From Epiperipatus broadwayi (lineage: Eukaryota; Onychophora; Udeonychophora; Euonychophora; Peripatidae), in the NCBI GenBank assembly GCA_028023455.1, contig JAQFVV010000112.1, positions 2,668,001 to 2,732,000 on the forward strand: a DNA stretch of 64,000 nt. The letters run 5' to 3'. The notes under the pieces are model-generated. The model was not told where the DNA came from, searched no databases, and saw only the letters and a program-made list of their open reading frames with translations. How positions within the stretch are numbered: position 1 is the stretch's first letter; each line of letters starts with the position of its first letter. Shown here piece by piece: positions 39,201 through 54,200 of this stretch. The position numbers were made by a program, and so were the translations under genes.

Positions 39201-42200
39201 CAATTCTCTTAAGAGATCCTATTGACTCTGGGCAATTTAGCATCAGCAGTGGCAGGATGACTACTCAAAAATTAAAGATTTCTGGATTGAAATTCAATCT
39301 GATAATAACTATAGAATGAGAAATGAATCGCAGGAAGCGAAATTTGTCATAAGTGAATTCCAAGTCTTTTTTAAATCTATTTAACAATCACATGTTACTA
39401 TTATATAGAGTGAACCAAAAATAATAATATTTTGTTAACAGTTATATTTCATTAATTATTCAAAATTTATTAAAAAAGTAATACTGTTAATGTAAAATAA
39501 TTGCATGCAAGAGTCCATTCGTCAATCTTTTGGTTAACTGTAACTGGATTTATGCATAAAAAACAAACAAACCTGTAAATGTGATGTTGCTAAAGTGAGA
39601 TTTTGTTGATTGATTAAAGCCTGTACTATTTTTTTTTTTAAATGGATATCATTTGAAACATTATTGAGTCATCATATGCCTTATAAAATTTTAAATAATG
39701 CATATCTTATATTTAGCAATTTTATAATTAAAAATTTTAATCTTTTTTTTTTATACTTAAGAGAGAAATCAAATTATTTTTTAACTAACAAAAAAAAAAA
39801 TCGTTACCTGTTTTTTTATTTAAAAAAAAAAAAAACAAATAGAAAAGTTTCCATTAATATAAATCAAAGTTTAATTAAATTTTAGTTTAAATCTAATTGA
39901 GAAAAACTTTTATGATTATTGACTATTCTTAACATCAGTTTATTTGTTTTGATTTAAGTTGCCTTACAATTTACGTAATTTAGTTTATTTTTGAGGTTTT
40001 GCTTTCTTGTGATTGAAATATGGACATAATTAATATGTGGGTTTTAAATGTTTTATTAATTTTGAATGCAGATTAATATTACTTGTAAAATAAAATAAAA
40101 ACAAACTAAGATTAACAATCAATAATTAATACAAGATTCTGTTATATGATTCTAATATACATATATGTACTAATTTACTTATTTTATTGTAAATGATTGT
40201 TTGAATTGCTTTGCTATTTTTGTTTATGAATAAAGTAAATTTAATTGAATTAATTTTATTATTTACTATTATTAGATTAAAGTTGGTTTTTGGATTGATT
40301 TGACAAATACAAGTCGTTTCTACGATAGGTCGGAAGTTGAAAAGGCTGGTGTACGATATGTTAAACTTCAATGTAAAGGGTAAGTTTATTTTATGTATTA
40401 TATATGCATTTTTTATTATAAATATATATATGATAAATAATCTAAAGAACATCTACATATACAATTATGATCAAACTTAGTATAAAAACTAATGATGAGC
40501 ACACAAAAACAATCTATCGTGAATTAACTTTATCAGTAGAGTTAAAATTATAAATTAGCAGTATTTTTTATTTCTGATGATTTTGTTATTTATCATGCAT
40601 GTAAAATTGCTATTACACAGTAATGCAAGCTGACACTCACACATGTTACAGGATAATTAAATAATATCAGTTAAAAATGTCATTTTAGGAGGCATGGAAT
40701 CTTTAAGCTATATTAAATTTTAATATGAAGTCAATTTTATTAGTGCTTTAAACTTATTTATTAAGCAAACATGTATAGAGAATGTCATTTGTGAGATTTA
40801 AAGCCAATTTTACCAACAATTTGGATCTGGTTGCAGAAAATCTTCATAAAATTAATGTTAGAGTTCATTATTGCTTGCCTAATAAATGGCTTGGATTGTA
40901 AATGAAATTGTTTGTACATCTGGGTCTCATTTTATGCGGTAGATAGGTTCTTCAGAAAACGCGCACAAAAGAAATCGCACAGAAATAGACTTAACTTACC
41001 TTGAAAAATGGGGAATACGTACTGTAATTTTCCAAAAATCACATAAAAGCAAAGCAACAATATAAAATTACTTTAAAATTCGTATAAAAAAAATAAGAAA
41101 ATAAAATATGACTAATAAAAAATTTCAAATTTGAAAAAAATTGATACAAGACTTACTTTTTTTATTAACTACAGTATTTAATTTTATTCAAAACAATATA
41201 TTTTTATGCGTAATTTACATTTTTTTCATACATGTACGGGCTATTTGAGACATCAGATTCATCATGATGTGATCTAATGTGAGGTACTCTAGCTTCTTCT
41301 TAAACAAAGTCAAGAGGAAATACAACTAAAATGTTTCCAATCGCTGTTGATCCTTCTTATTTCGCTAAGCGATCTAAAGTTGAAATTTTTGTTTCCAAAG
41401 AAATTCATTTTCTTGGGTGTTTTTTTTTCTCTCCGTTAGAGTAAACTAAAAGTTTAAAATAAAAATAAGAACTTAGACTTAGGATAATAAAAAGACACTG
41501 ACTCACCACTGTTGTGCAAAATTTAATTAAAACTAACAATTAAAAATTAAATTCTTAATTTTGTCTTTAATTTTTTAATTTTCAATTCTGTTTAAAAATC
41601 AAATTTCATCATTTCACATCATCTTAATTTCAGATCACGTTACGTAATTTTTAAATAGTTAATTACAATTAAAAATCAGATTTTAATTGTCAAATTTAAT
41701 TGTGCCCACCGCTGTTACTCACCTTTTAAAAATAAACTTGCAGACACTAAATGATTAATTGATTACGTACTCTTTTTATAAATAGCAAAAATAGAACGTG
41801 ATTTAAAATGCAAAAGCAACAACATACATAGTATTTTTCATCTATAACGTTTGAACAGATTTACATTATAGTCTTGTAAAATTTAATGTGTGTACATAAA
41901 ATGAGGAAATTCTGATTTTAAGTGGATTATGAACTTCTTTATTGCATAAAATCTATTAGTACTATTATAAAGCACTGAAAATATTGAAATTATTAGATGG
42001 AAGTCGAACTCCGATAATGTGCTATTACTTTAAATAGTGCGCGAAATTTATAATATTTAAAGTAATAGCGCATTATTGGAGCTCGACTTCTGATCTAATA
42101 ATTTTTATTGCAAAAAAGAAAATCGCATACAAAGATATTAAGAAGAAACATGAATTGCATAACTTCAAAATCGCATTAAATAAATCTGCATAAAACGAGA

Positions 42201-45200
42201 CCTGGGTGTATTTTTATCTGCAACTAAACAATGACATGAATCAGATGTTTAATTAAAATTTAATTTATATGATGCTTGGAGATTTCATTGCCTCCTAAAA
42301 TTTATATATACACACTGTATATATGTGTTAGTATATCTACATATTTATGATTAATATAAATTAAAATTTTATTTAAAAAAAAAACAACTATATTGATATG
42401 CCAAGAATGATGTATATATGTAGATGACGTATTTATGGTATATTTTGATTTAATGAAAAATTAGAATAAATAAAATTCAAAAGACTGATATTTATTAATA
42501 ATAAATCTCTCTTGATAAAATCTATTAGTGCATCATTTACAGTTCAACAGGTTTTTACAATATTTAAAATGCATTCAGTTGTAGTTTTCTTCAATTTACT
42601 TCAGAGGCATTTGATGTATGCTTGAGTAATCAGTTGGATGCTAGATGACAGTGCAATTATTCACATCCCCAGAAAGGATACAAGTAATGAAGTTATATGA
42701 AAGACTAAATATAAAGTGATTATACAGAAAGTGGGTTATTGGTTTTTATGCTGGATTTGGGAACAGATAAGGGGGATTTAGATATGAAGGCCATGGAGTT
42801 AACAAAGATTATGTTGTGGAAATGGGATTGAGCAGGATATGAAGAAACTTAGAGTGGGGAATGGAAAGGGAAGGTAAAGTGGCTAACAGGTTTCTGTGGA
42901 CATAGTTGCTGAGAGATTCCTGACTCCGTATAATGAGAAGCCATAGTGCATCACATCAGACTAAGTTCTAGCTTATGATCTTCATTAAAAATAGCTTCAA
43001 ATTTAAAGCTGAAATTAATGCACTTAAACCAGCTCTTTAGTTTGTGTATATCATCAATTTAATAGCTTGAAATTTAAAAAAACAAAGTTTTTAACTCGAG
43101 TCAATTTGCTTATATTGTTTTAAGTGAAAGTAGAGCAAATGATAAGCATTTTAAAGGTAAAAACTATCTTAGACAAATGGTGAAAAAGACCCATTGTTAG
43201 ATATTAGCCTAATAAGAGATCTGTGTAATTATATAAACAAATTGGCTTGGGTTCAAAATCCTATGGCTGCTAGATATATAACCGTATTATCCAAATTTTT
43301 CACTGATTAAGGCTCTAAGGCAGAAAATTAGTCTGGGGATGTGAAGATACTAGCATTGTCATCTAGTATTCATTGATAATTGCTCAAGATTACAATACAT
43401 GGCTCTAGTGGATTAAAAAGAATCACTTCTGAAAGAATATGTTAAGTGTCAGAAAAGCAAATTGCATGATGCTTTATTGGCAAATATTTTAAATAATTTG
43501 GTGTTAATTCATCATTAAATTATGTGTGATTTATATTATATTTTAATGTTAAAGTATTCATTCTTTATCTTTTATCTATACTGAATTATAGATTTCTTAT
43601 GGCAATCCTTTGTAGCATATGAAAGAATATGTTAAGTGTCAGAAAAGCAAATTATATGATGCTTTGCTGGCAAATACTTTAAGGTGTTAATTCATTAATT
43701 TGTGTGTGATTCATATTATAGTTTAATGTTGAAGTATTAACTTTAATGTAGAACATAAGAAATGTTATAATATGTAACGCATTCATTCTTTATCTTTTAT
43801 CCATACTGAGTTATAGATTTCTCATGATAATTCTTTGTTGCATGTGTAGTTTATTGTTGTTTTGTGAAATTTATAGTTTATAAAATAAAGATACAATGTT
43901 ACTGCCATATAAACCTAAACAGGAATATTTGTTTGCTATATCTGTAGATTATTTGGAAATTCTTTAATATATTTAATATTTCCTTTTAAAAAATTAAAAA
44001 TAAGTATATTTTATTTAATATAAATTTTTGATAAGTAATAATATTTTTATAGTGCTTCAAGCCTATAATTTTTTAAAAGATAATAAAAATTTGATCAAAT
44101 GCACCCTGCAAATAATCAAAACAGTGAAATTAGTATATTTCATTCTAATTAAAGCATTAAAATTTTCAAATTGTATTATGTGTTAAAAAGTTAATAGACA
44201 ACTCTACAAACATATACTAATATTATATTTTTATTAAAGAAACTGATTTTTTTTTAAATTCTTATTTTGTAGATTAAAAGCTAATGCTATTATGGCAAAT
44301 ACAATCACCTGTTACACTCAAATGGTTTGCTTTGTTCAGTGTTTTATTTTGAATTATTTGTATTTTGGACATCATACCTCTATATTATAAAATTTATAGA
44401 GAGCAAATAATATTTTCCATAGTGTCATTGAAAAGATACTACTATAGTTTCAGTTAACAGAATCTGTATCTGAAAGATTATTCAGTTTGTACTACCAAAC
44501 AAAGTGGTTACCTTATTTTGATTGATGAATTGAGCAATGAAATAAATTTGAATGTCAGTGTTATTTTTATGCTCAAAACTAACCATTTTTCAATTTTATG
44601 TCTGCATTAATATTTCATAAATTTAATGGCGCCAGCATTGCTACAATTGTTATCAGTACTTTTAATAGAGCTCTCAAACATTTGTTAATTGTGAGGGCCT
44701 CTCTTTGCCTTGAATTCAATTCCAACTTAGTGATTTATTTGGTTTTTTAATGTATCAGTACAATCAAATATGAATTTACTAAGATCATCCACTGGTTGTT
44801 CAGTCTGGATGGCTTTTCCATAGAATAAAAAGACTAAGAGTTCAAGTCGATCACAAATGTGCCTAATTGTAATTGACCGATTAATTCTAAATAATGTTTT
44901 CAGCAGCAGTTTTTTTCTTCCTATTCCAAAGCCATCTAATAAACAGTGGATGCTAAATGGTAGTGCTATTATATTTATATCCCGCGACGAGTTTCTGCAT
45001 TTATCAGTGAAGACTTATGGTTCAGAACTAGAATTGATGCACTTACACATCTAGCACACATCATTAATTTCTTTATAGTATCAAGATAATAGCCTGAAAG
45101 TAGAAATCCTTTTAAAGGTTTGATCATAAGCCAAATACTTGTATGGTTTTGATACTAGTTCACCCAAAATATTAGAGCAACCACATTTTTATGCTAACTA

Positions 45201-48200
45201 TAGGCTCCTGTTATCCTTTGTCTAGGTTTGATTTAGTAATACAGTAATTCAAAGCTTAACAGTTTGTCAAATTTACTTTATATTTGTACTTCATAAAAGC
45301 ATTTAATTTTTCAATAGTAAGATCAAACATCACCTGATCATAGGATGTTTTATGATAATTCCAAAAAAGATGATAGATTCAATTTATTGTCTAAGGAGTT
45401 ACATAAATTCATCAATAATGCAGAATTCATTATTATCAATACTATTGTTTTCCTGCTCATTTTATTCCTTTGCATTATTAATGCTTTTGTCATTCAAGGA
45501 ACACAGTAATTACCAAACAGCAAGACTTTTATGATCACAACAGTAGCATTTGGATTTTGTCTTCTGCAAGAATAAAGCAGATAACCCAAGCTAAAGATCC
45601 ATGGATCGAATCTCAACCCTGTCATTTGTACTTGAATTTTCCATGACTACTGAAATAATAAATCATTTGATTATTCTATTTATTAGATTAGAATGATATT
45701 GGGTGTACCATCACTATCCTTCTATATGATTAGTAGTAATATTTAACGTGTCAATTAAAATTTTTAAACATTTATGAATTTGATTTACACAGATGTTTTT
45801 GGGATATACCATCCTTGTAGAAGTGAGATGACTAAAATACATTATGATTACTAGTCGTATCTTACTTATCTAATCAAGCTAGCTTGAGTTTAAAACCTTA
45901 GAATAGTTGAGTCTTAAAGTATTGGTATTACAAAAGAAATAAAATTAGCTATGTAGGTGCAATTCTATTGCTTTTTACCAATGAAATGCAATAGCTAGAA
46001 ATTAGTTCTGGAGATATGGTTTGACACTATATCTAGTAACCATGGATTATTCAATCTTACATGAAATAGTTTCAAAGTAGAGTAAATGGGTGAATTATTG
46101 CTTTTAATGCAGAGTGTATAATGTTCCAGGTTAATACGTTTCTTTTACTGTTTCAAAAAAGAACATGTAAAATGTTCATTTTCAGCAAACAATTGGATAT
46201 CCTTTTTTGTTTTAATCCCCAGTCTTTTTTTTTTTTTTTAGTGTTTAACAGCTATCAAACATTGTACAAACAGCAGTTGGTTCTAAAAGACAAATATCAA
46301 TTTTTTTTCCTTTGGGAAATGATTTATTTTTTAATGTCTTCATAATATTAATGTCAGAACTAATCTTAGATGTATTCAACAATCTTTTGTTAATCCTTAA
46401 GGGATATTAACTTTTTTTACATTTTTTACTACTAAGTATAACATAAATCATAAGATGTCATTGTTTTGAGCATGGATGTATTCAATTTCTTTATAATTTT
46501 TTATAATTGCATTTTGATTTATAAGTATATACTTAAGTGCACTGATTTTGATGACTTCACTTAGGATAATTTTATTTGGCTATAAACAAAGTGTTAAGAG
46601 TAGCCATTCTATATAGTGTACAGAAATTCAGTAACAAGTCAAGGTAAGTCATAGTTTAATGTTCTTATCGTTATATGCACTAAAGCCTCTAAGAAAAAAA
46701 ATTTGGTCTTTTATCATTGATAAGATTGCAAAGATGGTATCCTATAAAGATTAAAACTTTTTTCCCTTTGCACTTTCTAAACCTAATATCACAGCTTAAT
46801 TACTAATAAATTGGGTACAAGTATCATTTTTACAAATCTATTTTTAATATTATTAGCCTTATAGAGATACTAGGAATTCCGATAATAAAAGATATGAGTT
46901 GAGATAGTGAACTCGATAACTTGTATATTCTTTTCAATTAATGAACTGCACTTTTGAAAACATATGGCTATCTACCATTTCCAACTTCTTTTTTTTTTTT
47001 TGGTAAGATGAGTTTCTTTAAGAGTAGCTATATCAGTCTAAAATTATATAGTTCCTTAATGCAAATAAAGCTCGCAAATTTTTTGTACTTAGAAATTTTT
47101 TTAAAAATGACAATTATGACAATGATGACAAATTATTTTATTGTTTAAATGAGCATTCTGCTAAGTGTGGTTTTTATTCAGATTTTGTGAGATAGGCCAT
47201 TTTTGGCCATTTTTTCTAGACAAAGGATCTGAAAATAGGACTAGCCAAGCATATCTTTTTTTGTTTTAACTGAAGAAGTTTTTATGCAAAGGCTCCTAAT
47301 TGATTGTTCCATTACGTACAAGATCACAACTAAAAGAATTGAAGGCAGATCAGCCTAAACACATGTTTTTTTCCAATACTAAGGATTTTGCAAATATTAC
47401 TTACTCAACATATGTGCATACAAAAACAAAAAAATAGATTCATAATTTCTGCATCTGTAATTAATGAAAATATGGTTACACAACTACCTGATTTTATTAT
47501 TACTATTAATGTACAAAGATGGACAATGACTTGAAAACCTCATGGCAACAGGACATAGACCAATCTAAGTGATTAACAGTAGTAAGACAAACAATGGGGG
47601 GGGGTGAAAGAGCATGAGAGATTGTATTGAAAACATTATATCAGAAACAATATCTAACCTTTGAAGAATCAATATCTATCTTTAGGGCACCAGATATTTT
47701 GCTTGCATTATAAAAAAGAACTATCCTTTGATAAACTAACATCGTATTGTACAAAACCCTAGGTCCTAGGAAATATTTTTGATCAGGTACTGCTTATCAA
47801 ATTTTTGCAGGTAAACTTCAGCTGCTGATCTTATTTGGTGGTCTGACATAAGCATCCAAAATGTAATTTTATACACACACATCTATATATTCAGTAACGA
47901 ATTTGAAAAAAAGTCAATTCTTCATATAAAATGGAAATAATTAACAAAAAAGCTGAAAATTATGATCTACTTACATTTCTTTACATGTGCTAATTAATAA
48001 AAGAATTGCCTCACTCTTAAAATTTAAATGAAAATTTTGAAGAGCAAATACTGGACATTCAATTGTAATAATGATTTAACTTACATTTAATAAAAAATGT
48101 TGAATGTTCTTTTGTCAAACATTTTCTTGCCTTTTGGAAGATACTTTTTTTTTTGGCATTAGATTGAATTTGCACTTCTCTGTTAAATCTTTCAGTTGCT

Positions 48201-51200
48201 TAAATCCCTTTTTCCATAAGGCTCACTGAATATCAATCCCATATGTCATTCAGTGCAATTCACCAGATATATCATGTCATATACGTCATAAGTAAAATAT
48301 TAATTATTATTGACTATATTATTTGATATCAGTAAACACAATGGAGAAGGTATTATTTAAAACTTTTTCTGATGATCATTTCTTACCCATCAAATAAAAT
48401 TGTCCTGTATATCATTCCAGATCACAGGTCCAAGCTTTTCTTTTATCTATTCTTTATAAGTTTATAGCTATTTTTTAAACATTGCCTATGGTAATGATTT
48501 TGTTTTATCATCTTATCATTTTTTATGGCCCCTTTCTCATAATCTTCATAATTTTTGTACTTCTAAATCTATGTTCAGTTTAGTTTCTTTTTTCTCCTAA
48601 CTTTATTTAATATATACATTAGCATTTCTCTATCTTTAACTATATAATTTCCCCTCCAAATATGTATGTCAAGACTACAATTTTTTCTTGTTTTCCTTAA
48701 ATTTTCCAGATCTTTACTTTGTATTGAACAACACTACAAAGAAAGCACTTAACAAGCATCTTTCATAGATTCATCTTCAAGAGTCACGGAATAAGTCTTA
48801 AGATTTTTTATCACAAAATCAAGGATTTGTCTATCATACAGCAATAAGAACTATGAACTACTTGCATAACTTTTCCACTTGTGAAGGTTCCTTATCTATA
48901 TATATACTCTATATATACTTATTTTGCCAAATTTTACTGTATGGCAATTGGATCAGGATCTTATATTGGTGGAATGTAAAGACACTATATTTACTTGAGG
49001 ATGCTTCGTGATATTTTGAAAATAAGATGGCAAAATCATAAGACCAATTGTTATATTTGTAACCTTGCTGGATTTAATGATATTCCACTGGTAATTGTAA
49101 TGGGTCATTTTCTTTGGATTAGGTTTGTAAAGGGATGAAAAATAAGACTCTCTTTTAAAAAAAAAGTATTTTATGATTAACATGAACATAGTTTTCATGG
49201 GCAACTTTTTTATATTATTATTATTATTTTGTAGACACTCTTATAGAAATATAATATTAATTACTTTCATTTGGATGATTTGGATAAGAAAGCAATATAG
49301 AAGAGAGCTATGAGTAAATAAAGTTTTAAAAAGGTTTTCAGAAAGAAACATTTGCTGAAAAGATTTAGGTATTGTCGCAAGATTTCAAAAAAAATTAAAT
49401 GGACTATTGTCTGATAGGTAAAGATATATAAATATATAATTCTTGGATTAGTTAGGATCAGTTATCACAAAACTTATTTCAACTTTTTATTCTTTATTGG
49501 TTCTCTATCTCACCTTTTTTCCTCTGGATTTAAGAGGACCACACTTGTTTGCTAGTAGCTGCTAATTAAATATAATATTCAAATAAAACTATTAAACGTC
49601 ACATGGCCACCATTTTCTGTGCTTATATAAGCTGTTAAAACAGATGCAAAACTCTCCATACAGTAGTACTACCCAGTGCAAATTAGAATAATCAATGGAT
49701 GCAAAGAAGGTTTGAGCATAAAATCCCTATCTAATGCCTACTCATCCAATATCTCCAGACTAATTTTTAGCTTGTGCCTTTGCACTGGGTGACATTAATA
49801 TATGGAGAGTTTTGCCTAAAACCATAAGCTAAAATGTAGTCTGGGGGATATTGGATGAGTAGGCACTAGATAGGGATTTTATGCACAAACCTTGTATTCA
49901 TTGATTACTCTGTCTTGCATTGCTTAGGACTGCTGTATTGAACGTTTTGCCACTGTTTTAACTAAAACTATAATGATAAAGCATTATTAAACAATTAATT
50001 AAAACAGATGTTAAATGCTGCAAATAAATTTGATTTAATTTTTTGACTACCACAGATATTAAATTTTTATGAATTTGATTGAAGATACATAACGACTTCA
50101 ACTTCTTGATGCCATGAAAATTAAAGTGAGAATATTTACAATCATTATCATAAAATAAAAATACAAAATAAAGAATTTAAATATTTTTAACGTTATTAAT
50201 TTTATATTTATTCATAAATTATATATTTTGATAAATAAGTTTCAGTAATAGACATTTTAATAGCACCTTTATTACATTCTGCATAAAATTATATTTAAAA
50301 TGATATACAGAACATTTTATAGTTCATGCCATTGGTATTTTTTAAAAAAAATGTTTATGTTTTATTGTTTATGCAGCAACAAAACAAATAAATTTTAAAT
50401 TGTGCAATAATGTATTCTCAAGTATTTATTAAAAATAACATTGATAAATTATAATTTGAAAATGCAAAAATCTACTACAAACTGCATATATGGGCAATAT
50501 ATATATAATCAGTCTACATTTAGTCATTCCCAATATCAATAGCAATCAACAATTTAAAACTGTTGGCAAGGCAACCTTTTAACAATAAAGGTGGAATCCC
50601 ACCTTTATTAATGTCTAATATACTTATATAGACCACTAAAGATTGCAACTTGATCACAGACCCATTTAGCCTTGAGCATTATTAAGACTTATTATTTAAG
50701 TAATACTTTGGGTGCAATTTGAAATTTATAATTGCAGTTTGTAATGTTATTAATTGACTATTTGTTAGTCTGCATTCAGAATAGGTTATATTTACCTGTT
50801 TAAAGAGGTTTATTTAAACTTCTTTGTATCAATAATTTCTATCTCTGTGGTCAAGTTGCAATCTTTAGTGTCTATATAAGTATATTCGACCATTAATAAA
50901 GATGAGATTCCATCTTTATTGTTAAAAGGACGTTCCCTTAACAACAGTTTGAAATTGTTGATTGTTATTGATATTGGGATTTTCTAAGTGTTGATTTGGT
51001 TTTTAATGATATATATATATATATTTATATGCACTTAAATGCTTACAAATGTATGGGTAATTACATGCACAAAGTACTAAATAATTTTTTTTATTTTTTG
51101 AAGATAATAGTAATATTTAGAAAGAGATATATGTGAGATGGATGGATGAAATGGGGAAGTTTTTAGTATGTTGTGGAGAAGAGCTATGGATGAGAGAAAC

Positions 51201-54200
51201 TATTAAATTTGGAGATATCCTGCAGTGGATCGATAATGGCTGAAAGTGATGATGATAAATAGTAATATAATAATTTTATTTTCTAGAATAAAATTTTGTA
51301 AAATTACTCGGTAATAAAAAATATAGAGAATCTTTAATAATTATCATAATTTTTAATTAGTAAAATATGTAGAGATAATTCTGTTTTTTGGAAGAAATTG
51401 TATTACAAGTTAACACAATTTGCCAATTCTATGCATTTTGTTACTCCATACAAAAGTTACATTTTGTAAGTCTTATTCGGTTTTTATTATATTCTGGAAT
51501 TCATAATAAAATAATCGTTATGTTAATCACTTGGAAGATCATATTAGGACAAGTGAGCACTGGAAGCGACAGTTGAGCTGTAATATATACTTTAGAACAA
51601 AAAATGCATAAAAGAAAAAATATAAATGCTTCAGTAATAATGATATATATTACTGGAAAATTGGGTAAAATCTCTTCAAAATGATCTATCAACCACATGC
51701 ATTGTTTATACTGTTTTACAGCTGGTATAACCAAAAGACAAAAAAATTATTTTTAAGTCACACTGCTTAAAGCAGTTACAATAATCAACCATTTAAAAAG
51801 AATATTTACTCAGGATCTGAGTTTTCATTGATAGCTAGACAACAGTTATTATCGCCAATATGAGATATTTGTGAACAAACCCATATTGATTATTTTGCCC
51901 AAAGCAGAGTGCAAAGATGATTTAAAGTATCACATGATCACATCTCCAATACTAGCACATAATTGTTTATAAACAAAGCAAAGCAAAACTCCATATAGTA
52001 GTGCCACCTGTGCTAAACAGAGTAATCAATGGATGCCAGAAGGCTTGTGCATAAAATCCCTATCTAATGCCTACTCATCCAATATCCCCAGACTAGTTTC
52101 TGGCTTGTGGCCTTCGTCAGTGAGGAGCTTTGGATCTGAGAGCACTGCATCTAGATCTTAGGATCTAATGCAACCCTCTAGCAACCACCTTTTATCTCTA
52201 CTTAACTACAAAACTATGAGCATGAAATTGAAAACACAAAAAATATTTTCAATCTAAGCTCAATAGCTTATATAGTCATATAGATCTGAACTCAGTTCAG
52301 CACCCATACATTTTGGTGTCTTTGGCTCTTTAACAACCACAGGTGGCACTACTATATGGAGTTTTGCTTTGCTTTGTTTATAAACAATTATGTGCTAGTA
52401 TTGGAGATGTGATGCTTGCTGGTTTGACACCAATCCTGCCTAATAGAATAGTGGTGGCTGTGGTTGTTAACGAACCAAAGACACCAAAATGTATGGGGGC
52501 TGAACTGAGTTCAGACCCATATGACTATATAAGCTATTGAGCTTAGATTGAAAATATTTTTTGTGATTTCAATTTCATGCTCATAGTTTTGTAGTTAAGT
52601 AGAGATAAAAGGTGGGTGCTAGAGGGTTGCATTAGATCCTAAGATCTAGATACAATGCTCTCAGATCCAAAGCTCCTCACTGATGAAGGCCGCAAGCCAG
52701 AAACTAGTCTGGGGATATTGGATGAGTAGCCATTAGATAGGGATTTTATGCATAAGCTTTCTGGCATCCATTGATTACTCTGTTTAGCACAGGTGGCACT
52801 ACTATATGGAGTTTTGCTTTGCTTTGTTTATGATTTAAAGTAAACTTTAACATAATAGACATAATCGGATACAGCAACAGATCCAGTCACGAAAAGCAAA
52901 AATAATTTCATTTTTAGCCTAAAAGCTTTGCTTTCATAAACATGTTGCCCTGTGTAACCCGATCTTATTATATTATCGATAACAAAGGTTGAAGAAAACT
53001 GTTCAAGTTTGAAATTTAAATCCTGAGTGATGAGCTTCCATTGTTTTGATTGGTGTTTTAACTATTTGTTTAATTTTACTCCATTAAAATATAATTTGGT
53101 TTTACACCCATGTGTACATAATATAAAATCAGTATAAATCATAACTAGTATAGATAACATAGAAATAAATAAAACATGGCAACTTAATTAATAATAAATA
53201 AATTGCAGAGATGCTTTCAATTACTGCTGTAATTATTATTATGAAAATTAATTGTATCTGTTTTACCTTTGAAAACAGTTATTAGTGATTATGTAATAGT
53301 AATTGAAATTGTTTCCCCAATTTATTACTTAAAAGTTGTGTTTTATTTATTTATCATAAAAATATATAAAGTTCTGTGATAACATTTTGACTTGCAAGAC
53401 ATCATGATATAAGAAGTGTCCTATTTATTTCATGATATATAACTTTCTCAGAATATTTTCCATATTTTTTTTTATAAGTGGAAGATGACTTCACAAACAT
53501 TTTTAATTATTAAAATATATAGGGATAATTATATTTTTTTTTACAAGTTAACACAATTTGTCAATTTTTTTCATTAATTTTATGCATTTTGTTAGTCCAA
53601 TTTTGTAAGCCTTACTCTGTTTTTATTATACTCTTGAACTAATAATAAAATAATTATTATTAGGACATGAGCGTCGGAAGCGATAGTTGATCTGTGATCC
53701 ATAGATCTTCAGCTCTTAATGATCTTGTAGGATAGAATTTTTAGAATATCTGTCCATTAAAAATAAAATTATTACATACATAAAATATTACACACACTTT
53801 TTGTCTCAAGTTTTGCTTCATTATATGAAGCATTTCCTTTCATATCTTTATATATATTATAGCTATTCTACATTTTAATCATTTTTTATGATCATTTTCA
53901 AGGATTATTCCATTATTTTAATTAAAAACTTTTTTTTTTCCTATGTGTAGCAGTTAATCTTTCTACATTTGAAAAAACAAAAAAACAAAACAGTATTGAA
54001 TAAGAATAATGGAATAATTTTTGAAAATGACTGTAACAGGAGATTGTTGAAATGTAGGAAATAGAGTATAATGTATATAAAAAGTGAAGGGAAATGATTT
54101 ATATAAAAAAGCAAGATTTGGGGACAAAAGTATGTGGAATATTTTATTTATTGAAAAATAATAGGCTTTTTTGGAAAGAAAAAGGAGAATACTTATTAGT

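Noticed and set aside
48340-48900. LINE-like strings on the - strand
   Set aside because: Only one short block looked RT-like, and the catalytic motif reads as unrelated residues. Order and spacing could not be established.
52343-52540. 65-codon + ORF inside foldback copy 4
   Set aside because: It lies across the loop and arm of an inverted repeat, and the same sequence in other copies is not open.
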